Shown here piece after piece: positions 55,608 through 64,000 of a stretch of 64,000 nucleotides of DNA. Source of the DNA: Kuschelorhynchus macadamiae (Eukaryota; Arthropoda; Insecta; Coleoptera; Curculionidae); contig JAUTXW010002146.1 in assembly GCA_030620095.1 (NCBI GenBank), positions 310,001 through 374,000 of the forward strand. The letters are read 5' to 3'. The first letter of the stretch is position 1, and each line of letters begins with the position of its first letter. Below the pieces are notes generated by a model. The model was given only the letters and a program-made list of their open reading frames with translations, did no database searches and was not told the origin of the DNA. The position numbers and the translations under genes are program-made.

Positions 55608-56985
55608 CAGTGGCGGCTCGTGGTGAATTATATTGGGAGATCAATAACAAATTTAAAAATAGGCATACTTAAAATAAAAATCTTATCTTTAAATTCTCTA
55701 CTCCTCGTTCTTTAGAATTGGAAAAATGTTAATTGACACGTTCGTTAAAATTGCACGTACATTCCTTTTATAAACGATTTCTCGATACTTAACATTGCTA
55801 AAGCGGATAGTCTATCTTGGCCCAACTCCTTAACAAAATGTATAAGCCTTCGAAAAACCCCTGGATTTTCTGACACAGCCGTTTCATTATGGCCACGTAG
55901 TGCCAGCTCGAATACCCCAAAAATTTTACACAATCTATAATTTGGTTTAAAATATAACTATTTTTGGATTTCATTAAAATCTGTAATGGACTTTCTATAA
56001 GCTGTGTCGAGCTGAGTGCGAATATCAACACTTCCGACCGTAGCATAGTTCACCGAACATTTCATGTGATCTGCAGAAAACGCATGTTTTTTTATTTTTT
56101 CTTTTAAGTGTTTAACACGGGTTTTGTACCATAATGAGTCTGACGAGTCCTCAGAAAACAACAAACAAACATAACAGTAACATGAGTTAGAGACTTCACA
56201 ACCACATATCCAGTTAGCTAAATCGTACATACTTTTGCGAAAGTTTCGATGCACCTCTTTATTTTTGTCTTTACTAGTTTGTCGTATACTAAGTTCTGGC
56301 AAATTGCGACCACTTACCTTGAATTCAGTTATTTTCTCAAAATTAAGTTCGTTGGCACTCTTGTTGTTTAATTTTTTGCACTACCGCCATTTTACCATTA
56401 ACATTAAAAAATTAAACATAGACCATCATGAAATTGGTTATTTTTGCAAAATTATGTTCGTAAGCACTTTTTAGTTGTTTATTTTTTGGCACTACTCACT
56501 ACCAACATTTTATTTCCTGTATATTTCTAACTCACACATGGATCATAAAGATAAAAAATAAATATTACAAACAATATTTAAATCAATTTTCATCGAATAA
56601 AAACGTCCGAAATAATATCGAGTTAGAATGTCGACCGCGCGACCTCTGAACAATGGAACTTCCGCATGCCGACGTGATGCCGTAACCGATCGGTCGAATT
56701 ATGAGGAGATCGGCTGATGACCCAAATCGCGATTTCATATTCCATTTGCTATCACGTTCGGCTGCCGCTCGGTAGCTGTGAAATCTTCGGGTACTTTCGT
56801 CAAGCTTTAAGGTAATTAGGGCAATTCAGACTGCCCAGCCTAGCTTAGTATAGCCTATTTTATTATGCCTAGGGAACGCAACGAGATCATTCGAACTATT
56901 AGGAGGGACGGTCAAACGAATAATTTATTCTCTGAAATATTTTTGAGGTGTCATTGACCAAATGTCCCTATGGAAGAACCGCCGC
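55608..56985 (-). mobile_element. hAT-3, internally deleted
   Basis: The left end CAGTGGCGGCTCGTGGTGAA at 55608 matches the hAT at 58095. A deleted transposase is on the minus strand, followed by a GC-richer block (56600-56800) like the 5' region of the 58-61-kb element. The right terminus is diverged (ACCGCCGCTAAT near 56974), so that edge is approximate. Confidence 0.65.
55745..56302 (-). pseudogene. hAT-3 transposase: TTF zinc finger joined to hATC, core missing
   Basis: From 56302 the frame contains WICGCEVSNSCYCYVCLLFS, a TTF-type zinc finger, and KKHAFSADHMKCSVNYAT. After a frameshift it reads ALRGHNETAVSENPGVFRRL and jumps directly to GQDRLSALAMLSIEKSFIKG, the hATC end. The DDE/RNase H core between them is absent. 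Confidence 0.8.
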
Positions 56986-56994
56986 TAATAGAGC

Positions 56995-57240
56995 CCATAA
57001 TATTCAACCGTATTCTAGCTTAGTTCTAATGAACGTATAAAATAATGATTTGAGGGTGTTGGTATTTTGAAAATCTCTAGATAGTCGTGTTATAAAGCCA
57101 AGGAGTTTATTTGAGTTGAAAACTATAGTCATGATATGATTTGTGAAGGATTCACAGACTTCTATACGGATCTTTAGCACATGAAAACTAATAGAGCTAA
57201 TTTTAATTAAACAGATAGCAAAGGTTACAAAGCACATATT
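56995..57240 (-). pseudogene. LINE RT thumb fragment
   Basis: The minus strand reads NHIMTIVFNSNKLLGFITRL and TLKSLFYTFIRTKLEYG, matching the thumb of LINE-B type RTs (RLLGFIIRNSYNF in LINE-B1). Nothing else of the element is retained. Confidence 0.65.
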
Positions 57241-57269
57241 GTAGATGAAATAATCGCCAAAAAATCTTA

Positions 57270-57760
57270 AAAAAGAGCAATCAATTTAGTTTATCTATCA
57301 GATAAAAACATCAATCACAGTACTTTCAAATATACCAGTAAATTGAGTACCAAAATTTCTAATCATCTTTCTAAAAATGGGTTAAAATACAATACTTGGG
57401 AAAAATAATAAAAAACAACAAGCTTACTCAAAACAAAAAGAAGAAATCAGTGCTTTATATGTTGAAGTGTGGTTCGTGTTTCAAAACGTACAGGTTAAAC
57501 GGGCAAAGGTTTAAAAAAAAGAATAAAAGAACATAAAACTAGTTATATAAAAAAATTTAAATAATTCACATTACGCAACCGATCTACTAAACGAAAACAC
57601 ACATTTGATGACAATTTTAAAATTCTTCATTCTGAAATAAAATCAGTTTTCTATCTGTCTACTGTAAATTCCATCTGAAGATACTGTGTGACCAAACAAT
57701 TGTCATGGTATAATGTAATATAGAGAAAATTAAAGTTATAGACGTTTTATTCAGTGTATA
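57270..57760 (+). pseudogene. Penelope-like retroelement fragment (GIY-YIG endonuclease end)
   Basis: The frames read KISNHLSKNGLKYNTWEK, then ALYMLKCGSCFKTY, GQRFKKRIKEHKTSYIK and HTFDDNFKILHSEIKSVFYL. The spacing of the Cys pair, GQ(T)G-x-RFK and EH matches the GIY-YIG endonuclease at the C-terminus of Penelope-like elements (usual form GxYKLTCxxCxxxYIGQTGRxFKxRxxEH). The first block resembles the preceding RT-GIY linker. Stops and a frameshift are present. CTGAAGATACTGTGTGACC then AAAC follows at 57675, where such elements often carry a hammerhead motif. Confidence 0.6.
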
Positions 57761-58094
57761 ATCGATTCCATTAAGGGGGAACTGCACGTAGTAATATGGA
57801 TCATTTGCAAGCTTTCCGCCGCTGCAATATTATGTTAAAACTATAAGAGATATGTATTAGCTTCAATGTGATTTTAATAGGGAAATATATATAGTTGGGC
57901 GCTAAAGGCGAATTTTTATGAAAAAATCAAATCTACAGTTATAAAATAAAAGCAGATTTGTCCATTTTCGACCATTTTTTGACTACTTTTTGACGCACAT
58001 ACCTTCGCATATAATTTTTTTTCCACAAAATGGCTCTTTACCGCCTTACATTGATCCTTTGTATAGGTAACTGTAAAATTTGAAATAGTAAATC

Positions 58095-61005
58095 CAGTGG
58101 CGGCTCGTGAGTATATTGAAGGGTGAAGCTACATGAGGTTAATTTTGTTTAAATGTGAATAAATTTCCACGTCACCCATGAGGTATTATTCTGCGACGCG
58201 TTGACCTTTTTTTTTAATGGAGGTCATCGCCAATAGCCCTACTAAACCATTAAAAACTAAAAAAATAAACTCTAAAAAAAGTAAATAAAAAGTAAACAAA
58301 ACAAGTAAAATATGTACACCTATCACTAAAATATAGCGGTGATTGCGATAATAAAAACATAATTTAGTTTATTAAAACTTAAAATAAATAGTTGTATGAA
58401 ATAAGATAAAAAAACTACTTTTTGTACATTAAATCTATACGTCTTTTAAGGTTGCAAATTTATCTATAATTTGGTCGTAAAAGTTTTGGTCTTTACTAAG
58501 TTCTGACAGTAATTCCTGCTCTATTGACATCATTGCTAAACCCGAAAGCCGTTCTTGTGTCGTTGTGTTTCTTAGGTAGGTTTTGATCCGTTTAAGACAT
58601 GAAAAATTTCGTTCGGTCGATACACTTGTTGCGGGAATAGTTAAAACTAAATTAAAAAGCTTATATGCTTCCGCAAAAATTGCTTTAAAATGTTTAAATA
58701 ACAAAGCTAGACTTTTTTCGACATCTAAATTTGAAAATTGTTCATCCCTATACAGTACAGAAAGCTCATTTTTTAATCTATCTCTGTCAAAAATGTTTGG
58801 ATAATTTTTTAATAAATTATTTAATAAGTCGTCTGGAAAGCATTTAACATATTCCGAATATTTTGTGCAATCGACTAAAGCAAAGAAATTTAAATTATTT
58901 AAATTTTCAAACCGCGTCCCTAATTGAAGAATTATACAATCTATTGTTTTATACAGTACATCAGTGCAACTAAAAATTTGTTTATAAATATGCGTTAAAA
59001 GGCAAAATTCGAAATCATTAAAATGCTTTAGAAATCCTCTTGCACCATTAATAGATTCTGTTCCAGAACTTAAGTCATTAATAATAGTTTCAAATACTAT
59101 AATTAAATTGTCCCATTCATTAGCCACTAAGTTTAAAATTTTAGACCGTGTATACCATCGCGTTTCTACAGCTCGCGGACTTCTTTTACCTACTATCTGA
59201 TTAAGCACAAAAGACCGTTTTGGTGATTGGTGGAAATAATTTGGTATTCCTAATAAAGTGGCAAAAAATATACGACTTTGGGTAATCAGTTTTGTTCCCT
59301 GTTGTAAAACTAGATTTAATCTGTGGGCGCAACAATGAGTAAACATAGCTAAAGGAGCAATAGATCTAACTTTTGTTTGAAGCCCATTTATTTCACCTGC
59401 CATAACACTAGCCCCATCGTAACACTGCGCGACCAATTTATTTTTAAAGTCATAAGGCTCTAAGCTGTTTTGTATTAAATAAAAAAGGCTCTCTGCTGTT
59501 CTATTATCGCTAACGTCAAAAAATCCTAAAAATCTTTCTTTTAAAGATCCGTTGGTCACATACCTAACTGTTATCGAACACTGTGATTTTTCTGTTATAT
59601 CAGTACTATCATCCGCAATTACGCCAAAAAAACAACAATCGGTGTCATTGATTTCTTTTTTATATATTCTTAAATATAGTCATGTATGCAACCAATTAGT
59701 TCATTTTGTATAGTCTTAGATTGTCCCGTAAAAATATTACTAAATTTAGCACAATGTTCAGTAAGTTCGGCATTTCTTTTTATTAAGCATGCAAATATTT
59801 CCTTAAAATTGCCACGGTTAAAAGAATCTGTTGTTTCATTATGACCTCGAAATGCCAAGTCCTGTTTACCCAAAGTAATAGTAACATCAATTAAATAATT
59901 TAATAATAAACGGTTTTTTCGAACATTTTCATTATAAACAATTTTATTAAGACTTGCATTTTCTTGTAGTGCATCCGTAATAGTCGCCCTATTTTGCTCC
60001 AGTATTGTAAGTGCTACCGAATTTTTAATATGCTCTCTTGAACTTTCATGCGATTTTACTGCTCGTGAAAAATTTTTTAAATCCGAATATCCGCCCCCTG
60101 AACTCCAATTATTTTTGACGCAACCTAATAAAATACAAGGCCAACAATATAAACTTTATAAATACTTCCGCCTAGCCACCTATAAGTTTCGTACCAAGAT
60201 ATTTGAAAAGTTCTTGAATATTTTTTACCTTGCCTCTTATCGTTAAATATTGCTTAAATTTTCGGCGTCGGACGGCTACCTAATATCTGTTTCTTTTCAG
60301 TTTCGCTTCTTCTTAAAAAAGGCGTTTCAATTAATGAAGCAATAATGTCGTGAATAGGATTCATTTCAAAAGCAAAAAGCAAATACAAAAAATGGAACGG
60401 TCCAACTTACCAAATCAAAACAAAACAAAAACTTACTCACGCGTATTTATTCACCTTAAAAGACAGAACGCCCTCAATCAGCGATTATCGCGATCTATTT
60501 CCTATTTCTTTCTCAGCCGCACGCACCACGTAAAAAGAAGCCGTTGGAATATTTCGCTAGTCATGTGATTTAAATAACCAATAAAAGCATATCCAAGCTA
60601 CAGATTTATCGCCTCAAGAATGCAATAGAAAACGCGTGCATCGGCAATCGCCATCCCGCTCTGTCGTAATCAGGTGACTCGCCGGCATCGGCACCGGCCG
60701 GCGGCCGTTGATAAATAGGTCAGAAGTCGAAACTTTCCAAGCTAAAATTATTTCGCCTCATTCGAGAGCACTTTCTTTAGGAATGGGTCTGCACGGTCGG
60801 TTTTTTGATGTGGTCAGAATTTATTTTCTAAAATATTTATTATGGGATTATATTTTGTTTTTTTTTTAATGTTATTATGTTGTAAAACTGTTAAAAAGTA
60901 TATTTCTAATTGTAATAGATAAAAAGTTATATACAAAAATTCTCTTTTCCTTTATTTTGGGGGTGAGACGCGGCCTCAGAGGCCTACCCTGACGAGCCGC
61001 CACTG
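58095..61005 (-). mobile_element. hAT-1, complete 2.9-kb element with perfect 8-bp target duplication
   Basis: The ends CAGTGGCGGCTCGT (58095) and ACGAGCCGCCACTG (61005) are flanked by AGTAAATC on both sides (58087-58094 and 61006-61013). The transposase is on the minus strand. The 5' side (60600-61000) is GC-richer with CCGGCC-rich blocks. The intact duplication and TIRs make it one of the younger insertions here, and it sits inside a TTAA element. Confidence 0.97.
58435..60364 (-). pseudogene. hAT-1 transposase (ZMYM-like hAT), nearly complete
   Basis: The ATG at 60364 gives MNPIHDIIASLIETPFLRRS; one stop occurs in the next 25 codons (RPTPKI*AIFN). A TTF zinc-finger core (CWPCILLGCVKNNWSSGG) and HESSREHIKNSVAL follow. 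The frame to 59670 includes KQDLAFRGHNETTDSFNRGN. A frameshift near 59650 leads to GVIADDSTDI (first Asp). From 59559 the frame is open for 374 codons: AQCYDGASVMAGEINGL, FTHCCAHRLNLVLQQG, TRWYTRSKILNL, TERNFSCLKRIKTYLRNTTT and QERLSGLAMMSIEQELL (hATC). Only about two or three lesions separate it from a full ORF. Confidence 0.93.
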
Positions 61006-61222
61006 AGTAAATCGTACTCGTGTCTTTGTATTTCTGCAGCGCGTGAACCCTTTTGAACCCATTTTTAACCGAAATGTAATTTAAATTACCTATATATAAC
61101 ACATTTTTTTGAGGTTGGATGTGCAGGAACTTTTTTTTTTAACGCGTAGGTACCTTTTCATCTTACTTTCAACTCGACTAGACCTTGTCGCTGGTTTTTT
61201 ACTTTTTGCGTGCAGTTCTCCC

Positions 61223-61300
61223 TTAAGGCTGAACTGCAAGCAGCATATGAAAAGTCATAGACAAGGTTCAGTCGTGTTCAAGCAAATATGAAAAAGCCAG
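61223..61300 (+). mobile_element. Adjacent second TTAA-element terminus
   Basis: Starting at the same TTAA, GGCTGAACTGCAAGCAGCAT points the other way and aligns for about 45 bp with the terminus at 1723. Two elements therefore abut head-to-head at one TTAA. Confidence 0.55.
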
Positions 61301-61709
61301 AAAAGGTATCGACGTGTTGAAAAAAACAAATATACGACGGACCGTCTCCTGTCTACATCGAAAGAAAGCGCGAGCGAAAGCAATAAAATACAATTATTAT
61401 TTGACTGGCGCCCGGAATATTTTTTAGGAATTTACGTGTTTAATACGGCTTAATGAGACCGAGACTTGGAGTCTTTTTCTATGGTTGTTATTAAAACTAG
61501 GTCTCTCTGAGCAATTTTGACAATTTCTTCGATTTTTAATACGGCTGTGCATTTGGGATTTACAATTACCTGTTAGCCCTTGTATATTTTTATTTTGTAA
61601 TGAGTTCGGCAGTTTATCAACTGTGATGTCGATGTTCGGATGGTTATCGTTATTCGATTTGCGAATTTATAATTTATTAGTGTTTTGTGTTATTGACTTT
61701 GCTACTAAT
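61300..61709. other. No gene; possible 5' UTR of the 61.7-kb exon
   Basis: TGGCGCCCGG at about 61409 superficially resembles an LTR primer-binding site, but no LTR was found. The interval upstream of 61710 could be leader sequence. Confidence 0.3.
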
Positions 61710-61789
61710 ATGCCACGTAAATATTCTAATCGTAAACTTACGCCTGGTAGCAGACGAAAAAGTTCAAAACGAAAAATGAATATTGTCAG
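61710..61789 (+). CDS. Candidate first coding exon, basic peptide
   Basis: The ATG at 61710 is followed by 26 codons of a strongly basic peptide (MPRKYSNRKLTPGSRRKSSK, then RKMNIV) and CAG|GTAAGA, a consensus donor. Read through, it stops at once (R then TAA), which fits an intron. The partner exon was not identified. A GC-richer open stretch at about 61815-61930 (DKPADWDKARAALNKKLPGE) lies downstream in the same direction but lacks a clear acceptor. Confidence 0.4.
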
Positions 61790-61929
61790 GTAAGAACCAG
61801 CAAAGTTTACTGAATATAATATATAAGTTCCTTCACTCCGAGTCGGAACTTTGTCGAACGGGCTAGACAAGCCTGCCGACTGGGACAAAGCCCGTGCCGC
61901 CTTGAACAAAAAACTTCCAGGGGAGATTA

Positions 61930-62440
61930 GAGTAATAAAATAAAAAATGTAATCGTTTTCTCCTCAGTTGCATATTGTGGGGTAGGAGATGTCAAGCGGT
62001 GTACAATTGTAAAATAATAATAGTAATAAAGTTTAATATTTATTACTAGTATCCGACAGTCATTAATTTATATAAAAATTTAAGGAAATTAATTTGATGT
62101 TTAAAAAATCCGTTCTATGGACGTGACTATTCGTACGAGATGGAGAAAAGAAAAATATCACAGTCGAAAAGCATCACCATTTTTTACATTGTTTTATTTG
62201 TAAATGATATAATATTATATGTTTAGAACAAGCATTGCCATGTCATAATGCAATAGCCGGGATTTTTCTAACGTTTACGAAAGGTACTTTCTGGTGTCCG
62301 AATACGTAAATATTTCCCTTCCTGGAATATTGATTATTAATGGAGAGTAGAAGTTTCAGCTAAATTAAGCCGGTAATACAAAAGCATGTTCCTTTTTGTT
62401 TTACGTTTTTTTATTGCTAAACTATAAAAGTTATAACAGT
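61930..62440. other. No gene recognised
   Basis: AT-rich spacer with no motif. Confidence 0.4.
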
Positions 62441-62539
62441 GTAAGAAATGAGTTCTTAATATTATTTGTTTATATCAGAGTACGTCCCGGTTGGTGTTCG
62501 AAAATGGACATAGTGTCTTAAGGACTTTCTATGCGATCC

Positions 62540-62930
62540 ATGAGGTGCATAATTTAAACACGACTTTGATCATACGGGGTAGCTCACAAAACCGTAGCAA
62601 ACCAATCTTTCTATTTTTAATAAGACACAGAGTATATTCGTTTTATTTTGTTAAGCTTATTTAAAAGCCAATTCAAAAACACAATATTTTTTGGTTTAGC
62701 TTATACAGGGTGCTAAAAAGTACACATTCTGAAGTATGCGTGGACAACTTCAACCATTGAAACCATGTATAAGTAAATATAGGAAAAAATATGATATTAC
62801 CCAACTGCTTTCCGAATAAACTTTCCAAAATACAACAAATGCACTGGGTGTCTGATTAAAAAAGAAAAGAAGTTTGGTTTGCTATGGCTTTGTGAATTGT
62901 GAGCTGAAGTGTATGATCAAAGCTATGCTA
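62540..62930. repeat. Imperfect foldback repeat
   Basis: 62555-62650 (GACTTTGATCATACGGGGTA; TAGCAAACCAATCTTTCTAT) is mirrored at about 62830-62925. TACAGGGTGCTAAAAAGT at 62703 lies between the arms and GGGACACCCTTTATA at about 63006 lies outside. It is probably a decayed Tc1-type MITE. Confidence 0.7.
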
Positions 62931-63009
62931 AGACCATGTATCTTATGAATGACACTTTATTCTATTTTGTACATCAACTGAGATATTCCCTAGTCAAAAT
63001 TTCATGGGA

Positions 63010-63530
63010 CACCCTTTATATTTACCATTTCAAGTTGATGTGGTTTAAATTTTGCTGATAGACATTTTTTTCAAATTGGACTTAAGTTGCATATGTAGTG
63101 TTTCACAAGACTCTTGCAAATTTCTTGTTCTTGTCTTGTTCTTGCTGCAAGAACAAGACAAAACTCTTTTATATTTATTATTTCCCTTATCCCTTATTAT
63201 TTACCAAAGTGTTATGATTCAAATCTGAGTTCCCCAAAACCCATAAAAAGGCATATTACGGGATTATTAACAAAACATTGTTGTTTTTTTATCAATTAAT
63301 CCCTCACTTCTCCCCCTTCTTCTCAACCGATTTTACTCAATACCATATGGATTACTACCTAAATACCAAATTTAAACTCGATAGCACAATTATTCATTTG
63401 AAATTTATCACATAAACTAACAGACAGACAGAAAATAGATTTCGCCGAAATTATGTTTTGTCACTTTTTGGGTTTTAAATCAATTCAGCGAAAAAAAAAA
63501 TTTCTTTTTGCCGATATTATAGTTTTCCAT
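63010..63530. other. No gene; repeat-tail-like sequence
   Basis: Contains a short palindrome (TTCTTGTCTTGTTCTTGC and its inverse at 63122-63160) and AACAGACAGACAG at about 63419, similar to tails of insect retroposons, but no element was defined. Confidence 0.35.
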
Positions 63531-63539
63531 CTCTTAGAG

Positions 63540-63870
63540 ATATAGAAGTAATAATTTAACCGCCATTTTGTTTCGCCATCTTATATTCGTTTCACAATTT
63601 TAAAAGTTAACTTCTAAACCAAAATCAATTCTTACTTAAATATTTTATTAGGTCGCCATTTTGTTACGCCATCTCGGATTCGTACCAAAATGCTACCCGT
63701 CGATTACTACGTAACACTTTGTGCAAAATTTGAGGTGTAGTTTTTTAGTAATATTTTTTTAACAATTTACCAGGCCGCCATTTTTACAGCCATTTTGGAT
63801 TTTCACCAAAATGTTAACAGATTAACTCAGAATGACCATTAATTTTTGACCAAAATTTGAAGTCAATGGG
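63540..63870. repeat. Degenerate ~115-bp tandem repeat with GCCATTTTG motifs
   Basis: ACCGCCATTTTGTTTCGCCA (about 63560), GTCGCCATTTTGTTACGCCA (about 63653) and GGCCGCCATTTTTACAGCCA (about 63774) each precede a GGATT or TATTC CGT-ACCAAAATG-like block. There is no coding content. Confidence 0.6.
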
Positions 63871-64000
63871 ATAAGTACCTAGTTTTCTAGTTATACCGGG
63901 AACGGCCAGAGACCGACGGAATGGAGAAAACATGTTTGTCGGTAACTAGAGACCCTCTGAAACGTAAATATCTGAAAAAATCTCGGAGAGTGATTTTTTA

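Larger units (their letters stand above)
57775..61222. mobile_element. TTAA-flanked (piggyBac-like) non-autonomous element containing hAT-1
   Basis: TTAA at 57771 and 61223 bound inverted ends GGGGGAACTGCACG and (reversed) GGGAGAACTGCACGC. Removing the hAT inside leaves about 540 bp without an ORF. The related pieces are at 1723, at 7500-7788 and immediately outside at 61223. Confidence 0.8.

Noticed and set aside
61405..61425. TGGCGCCCGG as an LTR retrotransposon primer-binding site
   Set aside because: No flanking LTR, no gag-pol and no second LTR were found.

Overview
The window looks like an AT-rich arthropod nuclear genome, most likely an insect and plausibly a beetle. The coding matter is almost entirely eukaryotic transposable elements. 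Possible host exons carry consensus GT/AG splice sites, C2H2 zinc-finger exons are present, and a short TTAGG-type telomeric run occurs at 19.88 kb. I see no operons, ribosome-binding sites or prokaryotic gene organisation. The species call is inference.

Layout. 0-1 kb: rearranged scraps of a Tc1/mariner-type (DUF4817-like HTH plus DDE) transposase. 2.3-6.7 kb: a long-TIR element of that superfamily with a 5'-truncated LINE nested in its transposase. 7.5-8.0 kb: fragment of a TTAA-type element and a 209-bp (TA)n. 8.2-9.3 kb: an internally deleted DUF4817 element with a still-open short ORF. 9.46 kb: a candidate host exon. 10.3-15.4 kb: a hAT element whose transposase is split by a LINE (LINE-A1). 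16.5-18.5 kb: LINE-B2. 18.6-20.5 kb: an island with an intact RING-finger gene and a convergent acidic Cys-rich gene. 20.5-22.0 kb: LINE fragments. 22.4-27.65 kb: a ~217-bp tandem repeat carrying hammerhead-ribozyme-like cores, interrupted by a nearly full-length LINE (LINE-C).

27.9-35.8 kb: two related long-TIR Tc1-like elements flanking a LINE 3' end, a zinc-finger exon and a foldback repeat. 36.2-38.8 kb: LINE-A2 with another LINE inserted. 38.9-43.2 kb: a Tc1-like element (39513-42539) flanked by mirror-image tandem arrays. 43.2-48.6 kb: LINE fragments, including LINE-F split by antisense LINE-G. 48.56-49.73 kb: a second zinc-finger exon, paralogous to the one at 31.6 kb. 50.0-54.6 kb: LINE-H split by a piggyBac element. 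55.6-57.0 kb: a deleted hAT. 57.3-57.75 kb: a Penelope-like GIY-YIG remnant. 57.77-61.22 kb: a TTAA-type element with a hAT inside it that has a perfect 8-bp target-site duplication. 61.7 kb: a candidate first exon. 62.4-64 kb: foldback and degenerate tandem repeats.

Almost every transposon gene has stops or frameshifts, so this is a nested graveyard rather than an active cluster. The apparently intact coding units are the RING gene, the Cys-rich gene, the shorter zinc-finger exon and the 145-residue truncated transposase. The most novel signals are the hammerhead-like satellite, the paired zinc-finger terminal exons, the RING/Cys-rich island, and the DUF4817-type elements whose inverted arms duplicate the start of the transposase gene. 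LINE labels A-H are local names for this window only.
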